From contig JFHB01000146.1 of NCBI GenBank assembly GCA_000729835.1, forward strand, positions 1 through 64,000: a DNA stretch of 64,000 bases, read 5' to 3'. Source of the stretch: Atkinsonella hypoxylon (taxonomy: Eukaryota; Ascomycota; Sordariomycetes; Hypocreales; Clavicipitaceae). A program made the translations under genes and the position numbers. This document shows, piece after piece, positions 25,601-35,195 of this stretch; position 1 is the stretch's first letter, and every line of letters starts with the position of its first letter. A model generated the notes under the pieces. That model ran no database searches and was not told the DNA's origin. It worked only from the letters and a program-made list of their open reading frames with translations.

Positions 25601-26835
25601 TTACAGAGCAAGCATCGCTATTAGTAGCTAAGCTACTAAAAAGCTGTAATTATAGGCCTTCTAAAGACTAAGTAATTAAGCTAGAAAAATCCCTCTATAG
25701 TTTAAAGCAAAGTCCTAGAGAATAGCAGTAAATTCTAACAGAATTACTTCAAAAGTATAGATTTAAACCTCTTATATTAGACCCAGCAGTCTTTTATAAC
25801 CTAGCTACATCTACATATATTGCTACTTATATAGATAACTGTCTTCTAATTAGGCCTAATTTACGATATATTAATAAGCTTAAAAAGCTACTAAATTAAG
25901 CTTATCTAATAGAAGATAGAGGACCAGCAGAATTCTTTCTAGGCGTTTAAATCACCCGTAATAGGTCTAAAAGGTCTATTAAAATCTATTAATCTTAATA
26001 TATACTTAAAGCCCTAGAAAGATTTAAAATGCTAGATACTAAGCTGGCTTCTATCCCTATACAGCCAGGGATTCTAAAGCAACTAGTTATAAAACTTCTC
26101 TTAAAATCCGATTATAAGCTTTATTAGAGCATAATAGGCACTATAATGTACCTAATGTTGCTAACTAGGGCTAATATTGCTTTTTCCGTTCAGTAGCTAT
26201 CAACCTTTCTAGCTAAGCCCTATATAGAGCACCTAAACGCCTCTAAGCACCTCCTAAGGTACTTAAGTAGTACTAGAAGCTTTGCTATTATTTATAAGCA
26301 TTCTATACCACTAGGGTCTTCTTCTAAAGCTTTTAATAGCTCTATTAGTTGCAAAGAAGTACTTAAGACCCTCCTTGGTTATTGCAATAGCGATTTTGCT
26401 GGTAATAAAGTCTCTTCTAAATCAACCTATGCTTATCTATATAAGCTAGCTAGTGGACCTATTAGCTGGAAATCGAAGAAAGCTAGTACTATTGCTCTTT
26501 CTACATTAGAAGCAGAATCTAATGCATTATCTAAAGCTATTAGGGAATTAGAGTGGCTCTACAGCCTTTTTAAGGAGATAAAGCTACCTTTAACTACTCC
26601 TATTCCTATTAGGTGTAATAATTAAGGCGCTATAGTTACTGCTTATAACTTAACGTTGTATAGTAGGACTAAGCACACCCTTTTGAAGTTTAACTACATT
26701 AGGGAAAAGATTCGTAAAGGTATAGCTAAGGTTAGTTATATTAATACGAATCAGATGCCAGCAGATAGCCTAACTAAGCCTCTTGCTATTCAAAAGCATC
26801 AACAATTTATTAAGTTACTAGAGCTTTCTAGCTAG
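22699..26835 (+). pseudogene. E1 gag 3' part and pol (protease, integrase, RT, RNase H)
   Basis: Continuation of the E1 frame after N1. It opens with a Ser/Asn-rich linker and a basic patch (KWKGRRRSNKN). The protease site is LLYNTGSTYY near 23095-23130 (Asp changed to Asn). The integrase zinc-binding region has HVRLRHIELP and CLAC near 23920-24030. A long acidic, Pro-rich hinge (near 24850-25110) precedes the RT, which includes DFIGAFLN near 25530 and YIDNCLL at 25828-25839, the second catalytic Asp being Asn. RNase H has SWKSKKASTIALSTLEAES near 26466-26520 and ADSLTKPLA near 26764. Stops throughout make it dead. Confidence 0.85.
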
Positions 26836-28932
26836 TTTGTTGACTTAAAACCAAACCCCTAAATAACTATACAGCCTACGCTAAAGCAGGTAACAATATA
26901 GCGTACGTTAAGATTGAAGAGGATTAGCAAAGAGCAAGATATTTAATAGTGCATGCTATTAAACAATAGCAGGTAAGAAGATTAAATAGTTAGAAAAGGC
27001 AGAAATAAAATATTAATTGCAGCTTAAAAGATATATACACACAAAAGGAGCTAAATATACTAAAGAGTTAAGGAAAGTGTTATTAGCAGTAAAGTAATAT
27101 CTCTTAAGCGTTAAGTATTGTAAATTAAAGTAGGCTAAAAGATATTAATTAATTAAAAGAGTAAAAGCCTAAAAAGAGTTAGTAGAAGCTGCTTATACGC
27201 TTACTTTCTTAAACTATCTAGATATCTAAGCAATGCGCACTCTTATAGAGAAAACCTATATATAGTATCCCTTATAAAGCTAATATAAGAGCGTAAGAGA
27301 GTAACCCTACTGCAATATAATACCTCTTTAGTTATAAATAAGCTTATAAAGTAAGACTTATAAGTAACTTAACCCTCTAGCTAATTCCCTTAATTCTAAA
27401 GTCTTAATCCTTTTATCTTCTATAATAGCTTTAGCGTCTTTAGTGTATATAGTAGCGTCTCTTTTACTAGTAATAGCGTCCTTATAGCTAAGCGCTTTTC
27501 TTTACAATAAGTAACTCTTTCTTAGCAATTTATACTTTATTTAGTCACTTTAGATATAATTAAATAGTGTCTCTTATTTGCCTTAATTATCTCTTACTAA
27601 GCGCTAGAATAGAAGAGAGCTAGCAGTATAACACTAAGGTTTATATTAGTAATAGAATTATAGGCTATTATAGGTTATTTAGCAATATATCTTTAAGCTA
27701 ACGCTTCTATTTAATCCTTTATAGTATAGTATCCTTTAGCTTTAAGCGCTTATTTTGCTGCCCTTATAATCTCTTTATCCTTTTGCCTAGATTTCTACTT
27801 CTATGCTAATAGCTCTATAAAACGTAAAGACAGCAGCTAATGCTTTAAGTTCTATAATTGTTGCAGAAGCTAGTCCTTACTGTAAGATTCTATTTAATCT
27901 TTTTGCGTAAGATCTTATAGTATACTAGAAATTCTAGTAGAAACCTCTAAATTATTTAGCAGTAGTAATAATAAAGGGCTTTATAAATTAGTTATAGGCT
28001 ATAGCAGTACCTTAAACGTTATAATTAAAGACTTCTTTTATGCAAAAGAGAGCAGCTTATAATGCATAAGAGCCTAGCTAGGCTTACTTATCTACATTAG
28101 AAGATATAAACGCTATTCCCTTACTATTATTGCTGCTTTAATAGTTCTATTATAGATAATAGAATTGCTATTAAACTAAATAGTAGCAATAAACTAATTC
28201 TCCTAAAGTTATATAAGTATTTATCTATTAACCTCTATTAACTATTTAATTACTTAATTATAATTACTTAAGGTAAATTTCTAGGCATTAAGCTCCTTTA
28301 GAATAGGAATTCTACTACTAGTTATCTATAAGTAATATCTTAAGATAAAACGCTTTATAGTATCTTCCTAGAGGTAGCTAAGGTTAAAGCCTATAGTCTT
28401 AGCTTTTTTAATAACTATATACTTATTTATAAAACTAAGCTTATTTACTGCTATTGTACGTAGGACTATTATAACTCTATTAGTACCTTTACAGTAGTTA
28501 TAAAACTAATTAATAGAGTTATTAGTTATAACCTAGTCGTAAAGGTGTAGTTTAAATTCGTTCCTTAATATTTAGGTAATTCTATAGTTGCTGTATTAAG
28601 TGTAAGGTATATTGTATAAGCTGTTACTAATAAGATTAATTAGAAGATGCCTAACTAGACAATAAAGCGTCTGTATTAAGAAGAACAAACAGGTATATCC
28701 GCATTCCTAGTTGCTCTTCTGCTTATAATATAGTACTAAAATTGCCTAGAATAAGTATAGATACTAAAGAAGCTGTAAAGTTTATGCCTAACTATAGACT
28801 GCAGCTTTAAACCTTTTAATCCTGCCTTTAGGTTCTATATTAAAGTAATAATAGCATCCCTTTAAGCAATTAAAGATAAAATAAGTCTAGTAGTTGTTAA
28901 AGAAGAGAAAGCCAGCAATAAGTCTTTACTTA
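26836..28932. other. Unidentified AT-rich, RIP-like sequence
   Basis: Starts where E1 breaks off (TTTGTTGACTTAAAACC) and runs to the target duplication of the miniature element. There are stops in all frames and no LTR pair or domain that I can name. It is most likely a remnant of one or more further transposons. Confidence 0.4.
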
Positions 28933-28937
28933 CTTAT

Positions 28938-29017
28938 TATTAAGATCAAAAGAGTGGACCGATCCAACTGAACCTAGGATTACAAAGCCTTATATATTTT
29001 AATATATATTTTTAACA
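28938..29017 (-). repeat. TRIM 3' LTR (80 bp)
   Basis: It begins TGTTAAAAATATAT and ends GATCTTAATA on the minus strand. It contains TATATAAGG, a plausible TATA box, and is the same length as 29210-29289. Confidence 0.9.
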
Positions 29018-29101
29018 CTCCCCCTAGAATTGTATATCCAGGTGCCTGCTTAGAGGTTATAGGCTTATACTAGCAATTAAATCTTTTTATGGTTTTCGGC
29101 A

Positions 29102-29195
29102 GGGTTCGAACTCGTAACCTTTACCTCGCAGAGCAGTGCTCTACTTTGTAGTGGGCGACGTAAGGCCGCTGCAGTGGGCTACAACCACTGCGCTA
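29102..29195 (-). other. tRNA-like block with Pol III A and B boxes inside the TRIM
   Basis: The A box TAGCGCAGTGG (29185-29195) and B box GAGTTCGAACCC (29102-29113) are 71-72 bases apart on the minus strand, longer than in an intronless tRNA. Between them lie hairpins GCAGTGG/CCACTGC, CTAC-AAA-GTAG and GAGC-ACT-GCTC. The T-stem pairs poorly and no acceptor stem closes, so it is tRNA-derived or SINE-like rather than a tRNA gene. The second copy (59697-59790) keeps both boxes. Confidence 0.75.
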
Positions 29196-29209
29196 CCGGG
29201 CTTATAACC

Positions 29210-29289
29210 TATTAAGATTAAAAGAGTGGACCGATCCAACTGAACCTAGGATTATAAAGCCTTATATATTTTAACATATATTTTTAACA
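29210..29289 (-). repeat. TRIM 5' LTR (80 bp)
   Basis: Pairs with 28938-29017, with differences confined to G-to-A in TpG context. It is followed without gap by the primer site. Confidence 0.9.
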
Positions 29290-29294
29290 CTTAT

Positions 29295-31512
29295 TTTGTT
29301 GTGTAAGGCAGAAGGGTTATAGCTTATATTATAACAGCAGAAAATAAGTTAAAACCTGTCTTTAATCCTATACACCTTTTAACCTATAAGTCTTACAATC
29401 TTGCTTTAGTCTATCTCTTCTATATTAATTACAAAAGACTCCTTAAAGATAACTGCTATATACTTAATCCTATAAGTAATAATCCTTACTATAGTAGTAA
29501 GCTAGAATTAATCTAACTATTTACAATAAGTCTTTTGCTTAAAGGACTTTATTAGAAAGCTATAAACATTATTAAGATAATTAAACTAGATTACTAAACT
29601 CTAGCTAGGCTATATTAACTCTATAAGCCTAAAGTTATCTAAATTGTAATCCTAATAAAGTAGTAGGCTAAAAGGAGGCTACTTAAAATATCGCTAAAAG
29701 AGAGGCAGCTAGTGCTTATAGAGCTTCTTAAGAGGTAAATCTACTTAATCTTACTCTTCTATACAAAAGAAATTGCTAACTAGCTTATAGACTTACACTA
29801 TAATATAGTATATTAGTAGGTTCCTTAACGTTCTAAAGTAATATATTTATCCCTTATATATAACTCTAAAGCTAGTCTTAGAAATAGGTTCCTAGTATTT
29901 ATCTTCTATTTTAGCAGTAGAGATTAAATAGCTTTTAAAAAATTAAAGGTAAAAAAGAGCTTAGGTAGATACTTATAATAAAAATATTATAAGTATAAAG
30001 AAATAAAGAGAAAAAGAGAGTAGAAATATAGGCTATATTATAGCTAGTATTATCTTAATAAATCCTTAGTTAATAGCTATCTATAATTATTATAATTTAG
30101 TAGAGGCTAATAATAAATATATACTAAGACTCTAATAGCTGCAAACTTATTAAGTAATTTATAATATTCTCTTTAACTAATTATATTTATCTTTCTTCTT
30201 TCTTCTTATAACTACCTTTCTATATAGCCTCTTTCTTATTGTCTTTATTAGCACCTTTAATTATTTAATTATAACTAAAAAGCTTCCTTAAAACTATAAG
30301 AACCTTATAAATATATAGAATATTATTAGCAAAAGAATCCCTTTTACTGCTCTTTCTTATTAAGTTACTCTCTCTTAGAATAGTTAAATAAATATCTTTC
30401 CTTTAATAATACTTATTAATATAGTAAGCTTTTTATAAAAAAGCTTTTAATTATACTTCTATTCTCTTATTATACTAATAAACCTTACCTCTTTAGTATA
30501 AATTTACCTTTAAGCTTTAAGTCTATAGAGGCAATAATATTAGTGCTAATAGATACTTAATATACACTAAAGTTGCTTTTTAATAGAGTTTTATGCTTAA
30601 TATACCTCTAAGAGCTATTAAATTCTTTTATAATTAAAATCTTAAGGCTTAGTTTATTAATAGCACTATAAAAGAAGGCTCTCTTTTACATAAGGTTGCA
30701 CTAGAATTAAACGTTAAGAACTTTATCTTTATTCTAACTAAAATAGCTTACTCTTATAGATATTTCTATTATATACTTACTAATTATTAAGAGCGCTATA
30801 AAGCTCTTTTAATCTTATTCTTTAGCAAAAAGAACAGTGTATTTTGCTCTTATTGCACTAATATATATCTTTAGATAGTTACCTTATTTAGAGAATATAT
30901 CTACTTTCTATTTTATAGCTGCACCTCTCTTAAGGATGTTTATAGCAGCTTATACAGCAATTATATCTAAAGTAGCTCTACTACTGCAAGCTATAAGTAG
31001 TAATTCGCAAAAGGTTACAGTAACTACAGCTAGATTTACTATAATGCTTCTTTTGTAACGTTCTAGGGTAAAGACTAAGTAGATTAACTATTTGTTCTTC
31101 TAAGGCTCTAGAAGGTCCTTTATAAGGATCTTTCTTCCTTTATAGCAGTTAATATTCCTTACCCTTTCCCCTAAACATTAGAACTACTAGAATTTCGCTA
31201 GAAGATTAAGTGCAAATTGCTTAAGTTAAAAGATAAAAAAAAAAATAAAAAAAGGGTAAAGGCTAGGCAGCTTCCCTAGTTAAAATAGAATAGAACTATA
31301 CTTGTTTTTAGTGGTCTTTAAAAACTTTTTATGTATTCTATTTAATCTAGGTTTATAGTCTTAATTTTAATTAGCTTTAAATCTTTAAATAATCTTAATG
31401 TGCTATTATTAAATCTTAGTTAGTCTTAAATGTACAAACAAATAAACTTAACCTCCCTTCTCCCTAAAGCTAAAGATATAGGGACTGCAGCATTAGCTTT
31501 TGCAAAAGCTAC
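29295..31512. other. Unidentified AT-rich, RIP-like sequence
   Basis: 2.2 kb between the TRIM and the partial Copia LTR. There are no open frames of note and no domain I can name. A plus-strand stretch near 30820-30870 reads KNSVFCSYCTN, but without a family match. Probably old transposon remnants. Confidence 0.4.
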
Positions 31513-31693
31513 TATTGAAAATAATAGGGATTACAGGACTAGATATCTAAGAGGGTAGTGGTCTCTTAGATTTAGCACCTGTAATTGCTCCTAGCAATTA
31601 TCACGTAGTGGAAGCAGCAGCGGCCTAAATCAAGCTGTAGTGTATAGTATAGATCACGTAGAGGCAGTAGATAACTATAATAATAGTGGTATC
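31513..31693 (-). repeat. Partial long-type Copia LTR
   Basis: The last 181 bp of an LTR (minus strand), starting TATTGAAAATAATAGGG on the plus strand and breaking off at GTGGTATC, where the complete E2 LTR begins. Its sequence is of the E3 subtype (contains AGATATCTAAGAGGG), not the E2 subtype next to it. Confidence 0.8.
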
Positions 31694-32383
31694 TATTGAA
31701 AATAATAGGGATTACAGGACTAGATAGAAGAGGGTAGTGGTCTCTTATATTTAGCACCTGTAATTGCTCCTAGCAATTATTACGTAGTGGAAGCAGCAGC
31801 GGCCTAAATCAAGCTGTAGTGTATAGTATAGATCACGTAGAGGCAACAGATAACTGTAATAGTGGTATCTTTATATTAAGAGCGCTGTAACGAACAGTAA
31901 GGGTAAGATCTCGAATCTTTCTAGTCCCTTATAGACCTACTAACTATATTAGCGGGCTGTAGTCGCTAAAAGGGGCTTATAGGCTACTTTATAATTTCCG
32001 TAAAAAGATTTACTATATAAAAACAAAAAAATCAACTTACAGCTATACAAACAAGACGCCTACGTGCACAATTTAACAAATTCCACTAATAATAAGCAAC
32101 CCTTATAAGTAACTCTATTCAACAATTATACTATTAAATAGCCCTAATTCTTAGCTTTTAAATAGTATACTTCTTAAATTTCTACTATTGCTAGTTGTAG
32201 AGAAAATCGCAGTTAAAGTTAACTATAGGTTAGGCAACTTTACCTTAGTTAAATCTAGATGTTTGCATCTAGTAACAACAATATCTCTACTAAAAATTAA
32301 CGTAATAAGACCTAATAAGGGTTACGTAATAGAGCAACTAGTAGGTATAAAAATAGGCTATATAGGGTAGCTTATTTTTAACA
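31694..32383 (-). repeat. E2 3' LTR (690 bp)
   Basis: Long-type LTR, complete from TATTGAAAATAATAGGG to TATTTTTAACA on the plus strand, followed by the polypurine tract. Confidence 0.88.
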
Positions 32384-32509
32384 CTCCCTCTAGAAATGTA
32401 AGAAGTAACTAGTTCTATAAGCAACTTAGCTCCTTTAAAGGATATCTAAGTTAGAATTAACCAACAAAATACAGTACTAATAACAGAACTAAAATAATAT
32501 AACTAATAA

Positions 32510-34335
32510 TATAACTAATTCCAGCAATTCCAGGGTAGTTATAGTTAAATATAACTAGTTGTTGTTAATTGTTTTTGTTGTTTTCGATTTTTAACTGTTT
32601 TTTGTTGCTTTTCGATTTTTCGAGTGTTTTTATTGCTTTTATAAGCTAGCTAGAAAGCTCTAGTAACTTAATAAATTATTAATGCTTTTAAATAGCAAGA
32701 GGCTTAGTTAGGCTATCTGCTAGCATCTAATTTGTATTAATATAACTAACCTTAGCTATACCTTTACGAATCTTTTCCCTAATGTAGTTAAACTTCAAAA
32801 GGGTGTGCTTAGTCCTACTATATAACATTAGGTTGTAAGCAGTAACTATAGCGCCTTAATTATTACACCTAATAGAAATAAGAGGGGTTAAAGGCAGCTT
32901 TATCTCCTTAAAAAGGCTGTAGAGCTACTCTAATTCCCTAATAGCTTTAGATAATACATTAGATTCTGCTTCTAAAGTAGAAAGAGCAATAGTACTAGCT
33001 TTCTTCGATTTCTAGCTAATAGGTCCACTAGCTAGCTTATATAGATAAGTATAGGTTAATTTAAAAGAGGTTTTATCACCAGCAAAATCGCTATTGCAAT
33101 AACTAAGGAGGGTCTTAAGTACTTCTTTACAACTAATAGAACTATTAGAAGCTTTAGAAGAAGACCCTATAGGGTGTAGACTAGAAAGCTTATAAATAAT
33201 AGCAAAGCTTCTAGTACTACTTAAGTACCTTAGGAGGTGCTTAGAGGCGTTTAGGTGCTCTATATAGGGCTTAGCTAGGAAGGTTAATAGCTACTAAACA
33301 GAAAAAGCAATATTAGCCCTAGTTAGCAACATAAGGTACATTATAGTGCCTATTATACTCTAATAAAGCTTATAATCGGATTTTGAGAGAGGTTTTGTAA
33401 CTAGTTGCTTTAGGATTCCCAGCTGTATAGGGATAGAAGCTAGCTTAGCATCTAGCATATTGAATCTTTCTAGGGCTTCAAGGATGTATTGAGATTAATA
33501 GATTTTAATAGACCTTTTAGACCTATTATAGGTAATTTAAACGCCTAGGAAAAAGATTGCTGGTCCTCTATCTTCTATTGGATAAGCTTAATTTAGTAGC
33601 TTTTTAAGCTTATTAATATATTGTAAATTAGGCCTAATTAGAAGACAGTTATCTACATAAGTAGCAATATATATAGATGTAGCTGGGTTATAAAAGACTG
33701 CTGGGTCTAATATAAGAGGTTTAAATCTATGCTTTTAAAGTAATTCTGTTAGAATTTGCTGCTATTCTCTAGGACTTTACTTTAGACTATAGAGGGATTT
33801 TTCTAGCTTAATTACTTGCTCTTTAGAGGGCTTGTAATTACAGCTTTTTAGTAGCTTAGCTACTAATGGCGTTGCTTCTGCAAATTCAACGAATCTATCT
33901 AGGATTTCTATATAAATAGCTTCCTTTAGCTTGCTATTTAAAAACGCTCCTATAAAGTCGATTTGCTTAACTTCCTAGTTATTAAAAGCTGCAAGAGCTA
34001 ATAATATACGCTAGCTAGGAGGAATACTAGTTGCAGCAAAGGTCTCTAGATAGTCTTAACCTTCTATTTGCATAAATCCCTTAGCAATAAGGCAGGCCTT
34101 ATATTTAATAGGATTATTTTCTTTATCCTTTTTAAGCCTATAAATAAGCCTATTCTTTAGAACTCTTCGGCCCTTAGGTACTTGGTCTTTCCCTATAAAT
34201 TTGAAGGTTCCAGCAGCTAATAGCTGCTTAAATTCGCTATAGGTAGCTTCTATCCAATGCTGCTTAGCAGAGCTTTTTAGGGCTTGCTTCCACGTATTAG
34301 GAAGTTCATCCTTGCTATTAGAAGTAATAGCTGCT
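32510..34335 (-). pseudogene. E2 pol, 3' part (RT and RNase H)
   Basis: Minus-strand remnant of the second half of pol up to the E3 insertion: RNase H around 32690-33100 (ADSLTKPLA and SxKKASTIALSTLEAES blocks) and RT with the catalytic motif, again with Asn for the second Asp, near 33650. RIP stops are present throughout. It joins 42180-45734 once E3 is set aside. Confidence 0.8.
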
Positions 34336-34340
34336 TTAGT

Positions 34341-35033
34341 TATTGAAAATAATAGGGATTACAGGACTAGATATCTAAGAGGGTAGTGGTCTCTTAGATT
34401 TAGCACCTGTAATTGCTCCTAGCAATTATCACGTAGTGGAAGCAGCAGCGGCCTAAATCAAGCTGTAGTGTATAGTATAGATTACGTAGAGGCAATAGAT
34501 AACTGTAATAGTAGTATCTTTATATTGAGAGCGCTGTAACGAACAGTGAGAGTAGGATCTTAAATCTTTCCAGTCCCTTATAGACCCTTTAACTATATTA
34601 GTAAGCTGTAGTTACTAGAAGGGGCTTATAGGCTACTTTATAATTTCCGCAAAAAGATTTACTATATAAAAACAAAAAAATCGACTTACAGCTATACAAA
34701 CGAGACGCCTATATACACAATTTAATAAATTCCACTAATAACAAGCAACCCTTATAAGTAACTCTATCCAACAATTATACTATTAAATAGCCCTAATTCT
34801 TAGCTTTTAAATAGTATACTTCTTAAATTTCTACTATTGCTAGTTATAGAGAAAATCGCAGTTAAAGTTAACTATAGGTTAGGCAACTTTGCCTTAGTTA
34901 ATTCTAGATGTTTTACATCTAGTAACAGCAATATCTCTACTAAAAATTAACGTAACAAGACCTAATAAGGGTTACGTAATAGAGCAACTAGTAGGCATAA
35001 AAATAGGCTATATAGGGTAGCTTATTTTTAACA
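34341..35033 (-). repeat. E3 3' LTR (693 bp)
   Basis: Same length as 41482-42174, with the subtype marker ATATCTAAGAG. It begins directly after the TTAGT duplication. Confidence 0.92.
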
Positions 35034-35195
35034 CTCCCTCTAGAAATATAAGAAGTAACTAGTTCTATAAGCAACTTAGCTCCTTTAAAGGATATCTAAG
35101 TTAGAATTAACTAACAAAATACAGTACTAATAATAGAACTAAATAACATAACTAATTCCAGCAATTCCAGGGTAGTTATAGTTGAATATAACTAG

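Larger units (their letters stand above)
13729..26835 (+). mobile_element. Copia retrotransposon E1, 3' truncated and interrupted by N1
   Basis: Plus-strand copy of the dominant Copia family. The 5' LTR is 13729-14423, followed at once by the primer site and a leader of about 950 bases, then gag from 15377. Gag is cut at 16498 by element N1 and resumes after the repeated CTCTT at 22694-22698. Protease, integrase, RT and RNase H then follow in Copia order. The body stops matching its relatives at about 26835, roughly 250 bases before where the polypurine tract and 3' LTR should be; neither is present, so the right end was lost or displaced. Confidence 0.85.
28938..29289 (-). mobile_element. 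Miniature LTR retrotransposon (TRIM) with tRNA-like core, complete copy
   Basis: 352 bp on the minus strand: 5' LTR 29210-29289 (80 bp), primer site GGTTATAAGCCC (29198-29209), internal region of 192 bp (29018-29209), polypurine tract TCTAGGGGGAG (29018-29028) and 3' LTR 28938-29017 (80 bp). The target duplication CTTAT is perfect at 28933-28937 and 29290-29294. It has no coding capacity. The internal region holds Pol III A- and B-box matches. The LTRs differ at only a few sites, all TpG-to-TpA. It must be moved by another element's enzymes; the E family uses the same primer site and a near-identical polypurine tract. Confidence 0.9.

Noticed and set aside
26836..26900. E1 3' LTR hidden at the end of E1
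   Set aside because: No polypurine tract and no TGTTAAAAATA start here; the sequence does not match any LTR in the window.
29102..29195. A functional tRNA gene
   Set aside because: The B box and A box fit, but the T-stem pairs badly, no acceptor stem closes, box spacing is long, and the block lies inside a complete LTR-type element present twice.
32188..32370. 60-codon frame inside the long LTR (also at 51490)
   Set aside because: It lies wholly in an LTR, is broken in most copies and covers the palindromes; recurrence reflects LTR copy number.
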